29,603 nucleotides of DNA from contig CALJKV010000051.1 in assembly GCA_937974245.1 (NCBI GenBank), positions 1-29,603 of the forward strand. The letters run 5' to 3'. The position numbers and the translations under genes were made by a program. Source of the DNA: an uncultured Chloroflexota bacterium (GTDB lineage: Bacteria > Chloroflexota > Anaerolineae > Aggregatilineales > Phototrophicaceae). Each line of letters starts with the position of its first letter. Position 1 is the first letter of the stretch. The notes under the pieces are model-generated. The model was not told where the DNA came from. It did no database searches and saw nothing but the letters and a program-made list of their open reading frames with translations. Below are positions 1-8,295 of the stretch, piece by piece.

Positions 1-85
1 CATCTCTGCTGTTTTCTTCCGTCTGCACTCTTCTGTTGTTAACCTGCGCCCCGCCTGTTTAATCTTGGCGTGTCAACGTGCGAAT

Positions 86-114
86 AGGATACCAACCGTC
101 CCCATACCTGTCAA
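86..114 (-). promoter_or_regulatory. Sigma-70 type promoter reading leftwards out of the window
   Basis: On the minus strand there is a perfect -35 box TTGACA (114-109), a 17-base spacer and a -10 box TATCCT (91-86, four of six matches). It points towards the left edge, where the first three bases of the window read CAT, a possible ATG of a leftward gene. The leader would be about 75 bases. The gene itself lies outside, so the role is inferred from box quality and spacing only. Confidence 0.5.
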
Positions 115-212
115 TACTGGTTTTTCACATGCTTTTAAAATTCGTTTGGGATATTTGGGAAAAGATATACTATGCGGGTTGATTCTTACGGTTTCCTCAA
201 CGAATAAGGCCC

Positions 213-1403
213 TTAAACACCTTGCTCTGGCAGGGCATTTGTCATCACAGTTTCTTCAATACAGGGTTCGGTCTCGGGGACAGCTTCCACTGGCGGACGG
301 TCCCCCAGAATATCCTTTATATATACTTCCTGCACCAGGATAATCGTGATCGCCGTCAACGGCACGGCCATCATCAGCCCCAGCACACCGAAGAAAACTG
401 CTGCGATGATCTGTCCGACCAGCACCAGTACTGGGGGGATATTCAGGCTTTCCTGGAAAATCAACGGGGCAACAATCTGGCTTTGCAGTGCCGACGTCCC
501 GTAGATAATCAACACAATCCACAAGACTTTATCCGGCGTCTGCACCAGACCCACAGCGAGCGACGGGAGCAGCGCCGCAATCGGGCCGAAGTTCGGCACA
601 AACGAGAAGACTCCCGCCAGCACCCCCAGCGCTGCCGCCTGCTTGATTCCCAGCAATGCCAGACCGATGCCACTGACTACACCGACAATCAGCATCAACA
701 AAAGCTGCCCCTGTAACCAGATACGCAGTGTGAAGTCAATCCGGTCAATGATTTCACGGACACGGTGACGATAGCTGAGGGGAAACATGCGGATCACCCC
801 CTGCTCGTAGTTATTAGGGTCGGCCAGGAAATACAATGTCACAATAATGACGATTACCAGACCGAGCAGGATATCCGCAAAGCCACTGACTACCGGCAGC
901 ACCGAACCACCCAATTGCCCAATCGCGCCGCCAAGCTGGCGGGTGATTTCGGCAAAAAGCTCTTCTAAACTGTCCAGTTGGAAGGTGTCTTTGAGAAACA
1001 ATTGCAGGCTGGCAACAAAAGGATACTGTTCCTTAAGTTCGCCGGTCTCGTCATTCTGGATGTCTTCCCACTGCTGCACAATCTGGTTGACGCCTTCGGG
1101 AATTGTCGAGGCCAGAGTCGTGAATTGCTGGAATAATGAGGGGAATGCCAGCAACATCAGCACGATAAGGATAATCAAAAAACCGAACAGCGATAGCAAA
1201 ACCGCAGGAGTCCTCGGCACACCTAACCGCACAAGAAACCGGGTGGGCATCGTGAACAATACCACCAGGATGATAGACGTAAAAACCAGCAGGAGTGTGT
1301 TGTGCACCTGCCACAAGGCGACCAGCAGGCCAACCGTCACTACCGCGATCAGCACCCAACGGGTCGTCTGACCGTAAATTATGCTCATTGATCCGCGAGA
1401 CAT
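213..1403 (-). CDS. AI-2E family transporter / PerM-like permease
   Basis: This encodes 396 residues of a polytopic inner-membrane protein of the AI-2E exporter / PerM superfamily, whose members export small molecules or act as cation/proton antiporters; the substrate cannot be read from sequence. It has hydrophobic segments from about residue 15 to 65, a long hydrophilic loop (about 85-155), then a cluster of membrane segments. Towards the C-terminus is the family-typical stretch VLVLVGQIIAAVFFGVLGLM followed by AVPL. The family is usually about 350-400 residues, so the length fits. I chose ATG at 1403 because AGGA lies about 7 bases upstream; a GTG sits directly before it at 1406 and another ATG at 1388. 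It is the last gene of a probable unit with the AmaP-like and SpoIIE-like genes, 93 bases after the former. Confidence 0.88.
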   Translation of the reverse strand: MSRGSMSIIYGQTTRWVLIAVVTVGLLVALWQVHNTLLLVFTSIILVVLFTMPTRFLVRLGVPRTPAVLLSLFGFLIILIVLMLLAFPSLFQQFTTLASTIPEGVNQIVQQWEDIQNDETGELKEQYPFVASLQLFLKDTFQLDSLEELFAEITRQLGGAIGQLGGSVLPVVSGFADILLGLVIVIIVTLYFLADPNNYEQGVIRMFPLSYRHRVREIIDRIDFTLRIWLQGQLLLMLIVGVVSGIGLALLGIKQAAALGVLAGVFSFVPNFGPIAALLPSLAVGLVQTPDKVLWIVLIIYGTSALQSQIVAPLIFQESLNIPPVLVLVGQIIAAVFFGVLGLMMAVPLTAITIILVQEVYIKDILGDRPPVEAVPETEPCIEETVMTNALPEQGV

Positions 1404-1438
1404 CACTTTTCCTGATGCACAGCCAGCATGAATAGATT

Positions 1439-1470
1439 AAGCATTCAAAAACGAAACACTCTGAATGCTT
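1439..1470. other. Intergenic stem-loop between the AmaP-like and AI-2E genes
   Basis: AAGCATTCA (1439-1447) pairs perfectly with TGAATGCTT (1462-1470) around a 14-base loop. The flanking T-run (1469-1473) is on the plus strand, whereas both neighbouring genes are on the minus strand. It therefore looks like a processing or partial attenuation structure inside the unit rather than a clean terminator for it. Confidence 0.45.
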
Positions 1471-1496
1471 TTTCGATACGGCGACTTCATTATTAT

Positions 1497-2507
1497 CTAA
1501 TCATCCTGCGGTCTGGCTTCATCCTCGTCTACTTCTACTTCGCCGGATGCCAGGCTGTCATCCTCACTCTCATCGTCCAGCGGCATCCCCAGAATATCCG
1601 CCAACTTCTGTCGTGCCGAAGCCTTTTCTTCACTATTCAGAATCAATGTATCGCTACCAGCCTCATCAGAGTCGCCCATGTCGTTATCAGAGTCGTCCGC
1701 ATCATCCACTGCAGGAGGAGGTGACAAGGGCACGAGTGGCACATCCTTTGCTATCACCGCCGGAGGTGCATCTGCTTCGGGGGCATCTTCCGGGTGGCGA
1801 TTGCGCCGCCAACCGCCGAAAAGTCCGCCGCCATTCTTCGCTTCTGGCTCCGGCTCAACAGTTTCCACCGGTTTGGGTAGTTCTACTGGTTTAGCAGGCG
1901 TTTTTGTCTCCAAGGGTTTGAGTAACTCGGCGGGCTTGATAGGCGCTTTTTCCTCCGCTGGTTTGTGCAACTGCGGAGCGGCGCTTTGTCCCGCTTCAGT
2001 ATGCAGTTCGATATGCACACGCGGCCGTCCAGCCATTTGCAGGCCAAGCTGCTTGTTGATAACCTGTTTGAGCGCCCGGTTAATCTCTTTCTGCTTATCC
2101 GGCAGCTTAACCCCATGTCCCATGACAATCACCTGGAGTTCCATGTCGGCTTTGCCGCGCACCGGTTTGATCGTCGCCTCGGCCGAAATGACGTCCGGGA
2201 CGGCTTCGACGGCTTTTAGGATGCGATCCCGCGCAGACTCAATACTCACATCCGTGATCGCGCCGGAAACCTTCATAATCAACCCACTGTGTTCCTGTCG
2301 CACCGGACGCACCTGGAAATAGGTGATTGCCAGCAGGCCGCCTCCCACAATAGCTGCCAGCACGATTCGTAAAATACTGGATGTCTCGGAAAGCGAATTC
2401 GTCAACCAACTGCCCATCTGCGCCGGAGCAAGCAGGGCAATAAAGACGACAACCGCCAGGATGATTGTCAACAAGAGGAGATACAGTCGCTTGAGGAAGT
2501 TTTGCAT
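1497..2507 (-). CDS. AmaP/Asp23-like membrane-anchored envelope protein with acidic tail
   Basis: This encodes 336 residues. Two hydrophobic helices (about 8-28 and 44-64) are followed by an Asp23/Gls24-like fold (about 70-170), including EAVPDVISAEATIKP and a predicted beta strand MELQVIVMG. Then comes a long low-complexity tail: a Pro/Lys-rich section (about 180-225) and a very acidic end rich in Asp, Glu and Ser. In Gram-positive bacteria AmaP anchors Asp23 at the membrane and affects envelope stress; a similar role here is inference. An in-frame TTG at 2540 would add 11 residues, but it has no visible ribosome site. ATG 2507 has GGA upstream and starts directly before the first helix. It follows the SpoIIE-like gene after 53 bases. 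Confidence 0.72.
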   Translation of the reverse strand: MQNFLKRLYLLLLTIILAVVVFIALLAPAQMGSWLTNSLSETSSILRIVLAAIVGGGLLAITYFQVRPVRQEHSGLIMKVSGAITDVSIESARDRILKAVEAVPDVISAEATIKPVRGKADMELQVIVMGHGVKLPDKQKEINRALKQVINKQLGLQMAGRPRVHIELHTEAGQSAAPQLHKPAEEKAPIKPAELLKPLETKTPAKPVELPKPVETVEPEPEAKNGGGLFGGWRRNRHPEDAPEADAPPAVIAKDVPLVPLSPPPAVDDADDSDNDMGDSDEAGSDTLILNSEEKASARQKLADILGMPLDDESEDDSLASGEVEVDEDEARPQDD

Positions 2508-2560
2508 TGTTGAAGTCCAATCTGCAAAAGATTCAAACAAAGATGCTAGGATGAAGGCTT

Positions 2561-3829
2561 CTACCCAGTGTAACGCACCACCAGCAGCGTGAGATCATCA
2601 AAGGGAGGCGCACCATCTCGGAAGACTTCGACCTGGTGGATGATGTGATCCAGAATCGCCTGCGCCGAGCCGTGCGCCGAGTCCAGCACACACTGCGCCA
2701 ACCGCTCTTCACCGAAGAAACCACCGCTCATATTTTCCGATTCGGTCACGCCGTCTGTGTAGAACACCATCACATCACCCGATTCCAGGCGTGTCTGTTC
2801 TTCGTGCAGCGGGTTATCCGGGAACCAACCAATCGCCCGCCCGCCACGAGACATATACGATGTCTGATTCGTTCGCGCCCGGTAGATGAGCGAGGGGTTA
2901 TGCCCAGCATTGATATGCACACTCTCCCCATTAAGGTGGAAAATACTGTGATACACCGTGACGAACATGCCGCTGCGGGCATCATCCAGAATGAGATCGT
3001 TCGTCCGGTACAGGGTATCAAAGGGAGAAAGACCAGAAAACGCATGGGTGCGGATCATACTGCGTGCCACTGCCATAAACATCGCCGCCCCAGCGCCTTT
3101 ATCCGATACATCGGCCATGACAACGCCCAGCGTGTCATCATTCAGTTTAAACACATCATAAAAGTCGCCGGCCATCTCTCGCGCGGACTGCCAGGCTGCA
3201 GCAACCTCGTACCCTGCCATTTCCGGCATTTTTTCCGGCAGCAGGTTTTCCTGGAGGTCACGTGCCAATTGCAATTCCCGCTCAATACGCCCTTTTTCCA
3301 CTGCGACCCGATAGAGTCGGGCATTCTCCAGCGAGACACCAGCTTGTCCGGCGACTGCGCTCAACAGGTCTCGGTCGGATTCAGTGAAATTACCGGTACG
3401 CATGGAGGTGTCCACGTAGATAATGCCCACAATCCGGTCTTGCACAAGCATGGGCGCACACAGAATTGCCCGCAGCCCACGCATAATGATACTCTGACCG
3501 GGGTTAATGCTGGTGTCGTGCATCGCATTATTGGTGAGCAGCGGTTCACGAGTCTGCAACACCTGGTTCACGATAGTGGTGCTGTATGCGTCTTCCCGTG
3601 CCAGCTTTTCGCCGGTCACGCCCCGCGCCACCAGGATTTCCGGTTCACCGGTATCGTCATTCACACCCATCAAGACGCCACGCTCAGCCTTTGTAACCTG
3701 CATCACCGAGTTCATAATGTTTTCCAGCGCATCATCAAACTCCAGGCTGGAATTCATCGCCAGGGTGATCTGGTATAACGTCAATAAATGCTCCGAGCCT
3801 ATAGTACCCGGTAACGGTTGGTCAGACAT
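2561..3829 (-). CDS. GAF domain SpoIIE-type (PP2C) serine phosphatase
   Basis: This encodes 422 cytosolic residues. A GAF sensor domain (about 15-175) is joined by a helix (about 176-200, with the RELQLARDLQENLLP signature typical of RsbU-like proteins) to a PP2C/SpoIIE catalytic domain (about 205-420). Metal-binding motifs are visible: GDFYDV (221-226), ADVSDKG (239-245), a later FYTDGVTE and the closing FDDLTLLVV. Such enzymes usually dephosphorylate an anti-sigma antagonist (STAS protein); no such partner is encoded nearby, so the target is unknown. The start is ATG 3829 with AAAGGTG about 6 bases upstream. It leads a unit with the AmaP-like protein, which hints at envelope-stress signalling (inference). 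Confidence 0.9.
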   Translation of the reverse strand: MSDQPLPGTIGSEHLLTLYQITLAMNSSLEFDDALENIMNSVMQVTKAERGVLMGVNDDTGEPEILVARGVTGEKLAREDAYSTTIVNQVLQTREPLLTNNAMHDTSINPGQSIIMRGLRAILCAPMLVQDRIVGIIYVDTSMRTGNFTESDRDLLSAVAGQAGVSLENARLYRVAVEKGRIERELQLARDLQENLLPEKMPEMAGYEVAAAWQSAREMAGDFYDVFKLNDDTLGVVMADVSDKGAGAAMFMAVARSMIRTHAFSGLSPFDTLYRTNDLILDDARSGMFVTVYHSIFHLNGESVHINAGHNPSLIYRARTNQTSYMSRGGRAIGWFPDNPLHEEQTRLESGDVMVFYTDGVTESENMSGGFFGEERLAQCVLDSAHGSAQAILDHIIHQVEVFRDGAPPFDDLTLLVVRYTG

Positions 3830-3865
3830 AAAACACCTTTAATTCCCTCATTTATCACACTTTGA

Positions 3866-3874
3866 ATTATAGCA
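3866..3874 (-). promoter_or_regulatory. Extended -10 promoter of the SpoIIE-like gene
   Basis: The minus strand reads TGCTATAAT (3874-3866), an exact extended -10 element (TGnTATAAT). No good -35 box lies 16-18 bases upstream, as expected for extended -10 promoters. Transcription would start near 3859, giving a leader of about 30 bases before the ATG at 3829. Confidence 0.6.
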
Positions 3875-3967
3875 CCATGCCGGTGGCCTAGCGAATTGCT
3901 CGTAAACCGATTACCATCATTCTGATTGATCTGGCACACTGGCACAATGAAAAAGGTTTTCTTACTT

Positions 3968-4990
3968 ATGAAATTTGATGTCACCATTTTCCCCGATAAC
4001 CTCAACACCTCCGGCGACCTTGCGCGACGGGTAGAAGATTACGGTTTCAGTGGCTTGTGGACTGCCGAAACCGCCCACAGCCCGTTCCTGCCACTCACCC
4101 ACGCCGCCGCCGCTACCGGGCGTATCAGCCTGGGGACGGCCATCGCCGTTGCCTTCCCGCGCAGCCCGATGGTCATGGCGGGGATGGCCTGGGACTTAGC
4201 CGAACAGTCTCAGGGACGTTTCATTCTTGGTCTGGGGACACAGGTCAAAGCTCACATCACCAAACGCTTCTCGACCGATTGGAAGCCCCCTGCCCCGCGT
4301 CTGCGGGAGTACATCGAATCCATGCGGGCTATCTGGAATACGTGGCACACCGGCGTTCCGTTGCGCTATACCGGCGAATATTACCGTTTTACGTTGATGA
4401 CGCCATTTTTTGCGCCCCCGCCCATGCCCTTTGCGGACATCCCGGTGTATATTGCCGGGGTGAACGAGGTACTATGCCGTTTGGCCGGGGAACTCTGCCA
4501 GGGCTTTCATGTCCACCCTTTTCATACAGTGCGCTACCTGAAAGAGTTGATTATCCCCAACATTGAAGCCGGGGCTGCCCGTGCCGGACGTTCTCGCACT
4601 GATGTTGCCCTGACCTGCGCCAATTTCGTCGTGACGGGACGGAATGCCGAGGAAATGGCGCAAAACACATTGATGACCAAGACGCAGATTGCATTTTATG
4701 CCAGCACGCCCAGCTACGCTTCGGTCATGGCACTGCATGGTTGGGACGATGTCGCCACACGGCTGAATATGATGAGCCGACAAGGGAAATGGGACGAGAT
4801 GTGGCGGGAGATCAGTGACGAAATGCTCCATGAAATTGCTGTCGTCGCTCCCCCCGACGAACTGCCCTACAAAATCAGAGAGCGTTACAACGGCCTGCTG
4901 GATCGTGTGGGCTATTACTTCCCCTTTAAGCCGGAGGAAGAAGAAAAGATAATCATGTGGAAAAGCGCCGCAAAAGTATTCGGCGTATAA
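3968..4990 (+). CDS. LLM class F420-dependent oxidoreductase (TIGR03617-like)
   Basis: This encodes 340 residues with the luciferase-like monooxygenase TIM-barrel signature. It opens with MKFDVTIF and continues with GFSGLWTAETAHSPFLPL, the LGTAIAVAFPRSPM strand and GRFILGLGTQVKAHI. These features match the subgroup thought to use deazaflavin F420 rather than FMN. The substrate is unknown. Start choice: ATG 3968 begins the conserved N-terminus and has AAAGG about 12 bases upstream; ATG 3947 (7 extra residues) and TTG 3926 lack ribosome sites. The stop is 9 bases before the M20 gene, so the two are probably co-transcribed. An F420 biosynthesis gene elsewhere in the genome would support the cofactor call. 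Confidence 0.85.
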   Translation: MKFDVTIFPDNLNTSGDLARRVEDYGFSGLWTAETAHSPFLPLTHAAAATGRISLGTAIAVAFPRSPMVMAGMAWDLAEQSQGRFILGLGTQVKAHITKRFSTDWKPPAPRLREYIESMRAIWNTWHTGVPLRYTGEYYRFTLMTPFFAPPPMPFADIPVYIAGVNEVLCRLAGELCQGFHVHPFHTVRYLKELIIPNIEAGAARAGRSRTDVALTCANFVVTGRNAEEMAQNTLMTKTQIAFYASTPSYASVMALHGWDDVATRLNMMSRQGKWDEMWREISDEMLHEIAVVAPPDELPYKIRERYNGLLDRVGYYFPFKPEEEEKIIMWKSAAKVFGV

Positions 4991-4999
4991 GGAGAGAGT

Positions 5000-6376
5000 A
5001 TGACCACCGCTTTTGACTATATTCATACTAACCAGGGACGCTTCCGCGACGAACTCAAGGCACTGCTGCGAATCCCCAGTGTCAGCACCCTTCCAAAACA
5101 TGATGCCGACATCCTGCGCGCCGCTGAGTGGCTGGTGGCCGATATGCGGCGCATCGGGATGCAGGCCGAAGTGATCCCCACCGCTGGCAAGCCGATAGTA
5201 TACGGGGAATGGCTGGGAGCGGGAGAAGCCGCGCCCACTGTGCTGACCTACGGCCACTATGATGTCCAGCCCGCCGAAATCGCGGATGGCTGGGACAGCG
5301 ATCCATTTGAACCGGTGGAACGAGATGGCAAAATCTACGCACGCGGCGCGATTGACAGTAAAAGCAACGTCATGGCGCAGATCAAGACCGCTGAGGCGCT
5401 GTTGGCTACCGGCACGCCCCCGGTCAATATCAAACTGCTGTTCGAGGGTGAAGAAGAGTCATCTTCGGAGAACCTGGCGCTGTTCGTGGCCCGGAACCAG
5501 GAGCGACTGCGCTGCGATGTCTGTGTAATCTGCGATGGCAGCATGACAGACCGGGAACAACCGGACATGGGTTATGCCCTGCGCGGCGTGGTCTCGATGG
5601 AGTTAGAAGTCTTTGGCCCACCCCGCGACCTGCACAGCGGCGCTTTTGGCGGCACGGTGCATAACCCGATTCAGGCGCTGGCGGAGATTATTACCCAACT
5701 TCACGACGCCGCTGGCCGGGTGACCGTTCCTGGTTTCTATGACGATGTGCTGCCATTGGATGCCGAAGAACGCGCCGAACTCGCAAAGGCCATGCCCTGG
5801 ATAGAGGCCGAGTGGCACGATGTTGCCGCTGCGCCCGCGCAGTGGGGCGAGTCGGACTACAACCTGCATGAACGTATCGGCGCACGTCCGACACTGGAAA
5901 TCAACGGGATTGCCGGGGGCTTCGCCGGAGAGGGCTTTAAGACCGTGCTGCCCGCCCGCGCCCTCGCCAAAATCAGTTGTCGCCTCGTCGCCGACCAGAC
6001 CTCGCAGCGCACTTATGAACTGGTGCGGGACTATATCGCCCAGATTACACCACCTACCGTTCGTACTGAACTGCGCCTGATCTCGATCGGTGAGCCGGTG
6101 GTGATTGACCGCCATTCACCGGCAGTACAGGCCGGGTTACGTGCTTACGAGCGCAGTTGGGGACGCCGCCCGCACTATTCCCGTGCCGGGGGCAGTGTGC
6201 CAATCACGCTTGACTTGCGGAGGGAACTGGGCGCGCAAATGGTTCTTATGGCTTTTGGCTACAAGGGCTGTGGCGCTCACGGCCCGAACGAGCATGTTTA
6301 CCTCGATATGTGGCAGCGCGGCATGGAGACCATGCTGTATTTTTACGATGAAATCGCCCAGACCGCCGGCAAATAA
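5000..6376 (+). CDS. M20 family dipeptidase, copy 1 (variant metal motif)
   Basis: This encodes 458 residues of a zinc-dependent M20 peptidase related to CNDP/DUG1-type dipeptidases, with a catalytic domain interrupted by a dimerisation domain (about 200-360). Visible sites are YGHYDVQP (H86, D88), the bridging-metal Asp D119 in RGAIDSKS, the catalytic/metal acidic pair in FEGEEESSS (E151-E152), CDGSM and the C-terminal GAHGPNEHV histidine. The usual motif is D-D-K-G; here it is D-S-K-S, an odd change next to the metal bridge. Cleaved substrates are probably dipeptides or small N-acyl peptides. GGAGAG precedes the ATG. A second copy follows 25 bases after the stop. Confidence 0.9.
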   Translation: MTTAFDYIHTNQGRFRDELKALLRIPSVSTLPKHDADILRAAEWLVADMRRIGMQAEVIPTAGKPIVYGEWLGAGEAAPTVLTYGHYDVQPAEIADGWDSDPFEPVERDGKIYARGAIDSKSNVMAQIKTAEALLATGTPPVNIKLLFEGEEESSSENLALFVARNQERLRCDVCVICDGSMTDREQPDMGYALRGVVSMELEVFGPPRDLHSGAFGGTVHNPIQALAEIITQLHDAAGRVTVPGFYDDVLPLDAEERAELAKAMPWIEAEWHDVAAAPAQWGESDYNLHERIGARPTLEINGIAGGFAGEGFKTVLPARALAKISCRLVADQTSQRTYELVRDYIAQITPPTVRTELRLISIGEPVVIDRHSPAVQAGLRAYERSWGRRPHYSRAGGSVPITLDLRRELGAQMVLMAFGYKGCGAHGPNEHVYLDMWQRGMETMLYFYDEIAQTAGK

Positions 6377-6401
6377 TGACTTACCTATTGGAAGGATACC
6401 A

Positions 6402-7775
6402 ATGACAAACGCACACGAATACGCACAGACTAATGGGGCGCGCTTCCTGGAGGAACTCAAGACCTGGATTCGCATCCCCAGTGTAAGCACCGACCCGGCG
6501 CACAAAGGGGACATGCAGAAAGCGGCGGAATGGCTGCGCGACGATATGCTGCGCGTCGGTTTTGAACGTGCCGAGATACTGTCCACTGCCGGGCATCCGG
6601 TTGTCTACGGTGAATGGCTGGGTGCGGGAGAATCCGCGCCAACGGTGCTGATCTACGGGCATTACGATGTCCAACCTGCCCACATGGAAGATGGCTGGAG
6701 CAGTGCCCCCTTTGACCCGGTCGAGCGCGACGGCATCCTTTATGCGCGCGGTTCGAGCGACGACAAGGGGCAGATGTTCGCGCAGTTGAAGGCAGCAGAA
6801 GCACTGCTGGCAACCGGCAAACCGCCCGTCAACCTCAAATTCCTGATAGAAGGCGAGGAAGAAATCGGCACACCCAACCTGGGCGCATTTGTTAAGATCA
6901 ATCGGGAGATGCTCAAGGCCGATGTCTGTGTTGTTTCCGATGGTTCGATTCTGGCAGTTGACCAACCCTCTATCGGCTACTCGACACGCGGGCTGACTTA
7001 TATGGAAGTCGAGGTTTTTGGCCCCAAGCAAGACCTGCACAGCGGTGGCTTTGGCGGCATCGTCCACAACCCGGCCCAAGCCCTGGCGGAAATCATCGCC
7101 CAGTTGCATAAGCCGGATGGCAGTGTAGCCGTCCCCGGCTTTTATGATGACGTTCTGCCGCTTTCGCCAGAAGAACGCGCCGAACTGCAAAAAAGTGCCT
7201 GGACAGAAGCACAGTGGCAGGCGGCTACCGGTGCCCCGGCCTTCTGGGGTGAGCCGGGTTACGCCCTGCACGAACGCATTGGGGCGCGGCCGACCCTCGA
7301 AATCAACGGGTATGCCAGCGGGTTTTATGGCGCCGGACAGAAAACCGTCCTCCCGGCGAAGGCACTGGCGAAGATCAGCTGCCGCCTGGTCGCTAACCAG
7401 GAGCCAACCAACATTTACGAACTGGTACGCGACTACATCGCACAGATCACCCCGCCCAGTGTCCGCAGCGAAGTGCGCTTGCTTGCGGGCGCATACCCGG
7501 CGCTCATGGATATACGCTCCCCGATGATGGGCGCGGCTGTCACGGCCTATAAAAAGGGCTGGGGGAAAACCCCACTGTTCGAGCGCGGCGGCGGCACTCT
7601 ACCGATTCTGGCCGACTTCCAGCGGTTTCTGGGCGGACTGCCGATTATTCTGTTGAGCTTCGGTCTGAGCGACGACGGCGCACACGGTCCGGATGAGCAT
7701 TTCGTCATCGAGATGTTCCATAAAGGGATTGATACCGCCATCCACTTCATGGAAGAAACCGGCAAACTGAAATAA
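6402..7775 (+). CDS. M20 family dipeptidase, copy 2 (canonical motif)
   Basis: This encodes 457 residues and is clearly a tandem duplicate of the preceding gene. The same blocks appear in order: IRIPSVST, YGEWLGAGE, YGHYDVQPA, EGEEE, DLHSGGFGG, VPGFYDDVLPL, HERIGARPTLEING, KTVLPAKALAKISCRLV and GAHGPDEH. This copy keeps the canonical metal motif RGSSDDKGQ. The frame stays open upstream to 6105 inside copy 1, but the ATG at 6402 with GAAGGA 6-11 bases upstream begins the conserved N-terminus (MTNAHEYAQ, like copy 1's MTTAFDYIH). It is probably the last gene of the LLM-M20-M20 unit; a strong hairpin follows at 7788-7814. Confidence 0.93.
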   Translation: MTNAHEYAQTNGARFLEELKTWIRIPSVSTDPAHKGDMQKAAEWLRDDMLRVGFERAEILSTAGHPVVYGEWLGAGESAPTVLIYGHYDVQPAHMEDGWSSAPFDPVERDGILYARGSSDDKGQMFAQLKAAEALLATGKPPVNLKFLIEGEEEIGTPNLGAFVKINREMLKADVCVVSDGSILAVDQPSIGYSTRGLTYMEVEVFGPKQDLHSGGFGGIVHNPAQALAEIIAQLHKPDGSVAVPGFYDDVLPLSPEERAELQKSAWTEAQWQAATGAPAFWGEPGYALHERIGARPTLEINGYASGFYGAGQKTVLPAKALAKISCRLVANQEPTNIYELVRDYIAQITPPSVRSEVRLLAGAYPALMDIRSPMMGAAVTAYKKGWGKTPLFERGGGTLPILADFQRFLGGLPIILLSFGLSDDGAHGPDEHFVIEMFHKGIDTAIHFMEETGKLK

Positions 7776-7779
7776 TGCT

Positions 7780-7814
7780 CAAAAGAACAGAGGTGGTTGT
7801 TTTAACCACCTCTG
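7780..7814 (-). terminator. Hairpin terminator between convergent genes
   Basis: CAGAGGTGGTT (7788-7798) pairs perfectly over 11 bases with AACCACCTCTG (7804-7814) around a 5-base loop. Read on the minus strand the stem is followed by TTCTTTTG, a usable U-tract. On the plus strand no clear T-run follows, though the stem could still slow transcripts from the M20 genes. It suggests that a minus-strand transcript reaches this point, which favours the small ORF at 7851-8039 being real. Confidence 0.65.
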
Positions 7815-7850
7815 ATATTCCCTCTATAATGGTGAGTCTCAACTCTTGCT

Positions 7851-8039
7851 TTACTCGCTGGCGGTAAGTGGGTTCTCACAGTCGGTGCCGGCCACGTTCT
7901 CTACCATATCGCCCGCAGCCAGCGCTGCCACCCAGTCTACCAGGCAAACCCCGTCTACCTCATAGACATATAGTTCTGGACTGCGCAGCATCGTATGGAC
8001 TGAGCCACAAGCAAAACAAACAGACAAAAAGTCATACAT
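7851..8039 (-). CDS. Small cysteine-containing protein, function unknown
   Basis: This is a 62-residue reading frame that I do not recognise. It starts MYDFLSVCFACGS and has cysteines at 8, 11, 32 and 54; the CxxC (C8/C11) could be half of a zinc or metal site. The middle (ELYVYEVDGVCLVDWVAAL) looks like genuine protein rather than random translation. There is no convincing ribosome site before ATG 8039. It ends 36 bases from a hairpin whose U-tract is oriented for this strand, which supports transcription. It could also be a chance ORF in an AT-richer intergenic patch. Confidence 0.35.
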   Translation of the reverse strand: MYDFLSVCFACGSVHTMLRSPELYVYEVDGVCLVDWVAALAAGDMVENVAGTDCENPLTASE

Positions 8040-8180
8040 AATTTGCGAATCATAATATATGCCCCTGTACTTGTAATATTGAGAGAGCGCATTGAGACTC
8101 GCCGTTTCAAAGTATACTGTTGGTTTTCATCTACTCAAAATCCCAATGATTCATCAGAATACTCTCAATCAATGTGCGTA

Positions 8181-8218
8181 ACGAAAAATTAAGATATAGT
8201 TGCTTGACGAAAAATTAA
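8181..8218 (+). promoter_or_regulatory. Direct repeat upstream of the Flp-like pilin gene
   Basis: The 12-mer ACGAAAAATTAA occurs exactly twice, at 8181-8192 and 8207-8218, 26 bases apart, in an AT-rich stretch about 80 bases before the pilin gene. The second copy overlaps a TTGACG (8204-8209) that could act as a -35 box, although the matching -10 is poor. It could be a paired binding site for a regulator. The rest of 8040-8295 shows nothing else. Confidence 0.4.
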
Positions 8219-8295
8219 ATCCCGTGATAACGTGAATATAGATACCTGATCAGCTTTATCATTTCCTTATCATTCAGCCGTAAGGAGTTCTCATT

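Noticed and set aside
65..343. Plus-strand ORF of 92 codons at the left end
   Set aside because: It overlaps the conserved end of the AI-2E gene on the other strand, has no recognisable motif and no ribosome site; the composition is that of a chance frame.
2636..3778. Plus-strand ORF of 380 codons
   Set aside because: It lies wholly antisense to the SpoIIE-type phosphatase, whose motifs are intact; the His/Gln/Arg-rich translation is typical of an antisense shadow.
6105..6401. Possible N-terminal extension of the second M20 enzyme
   Set aside because: It falls inside the coding region of copy 1 in another frame, and the ribosome site and conserved start both point to 6402.
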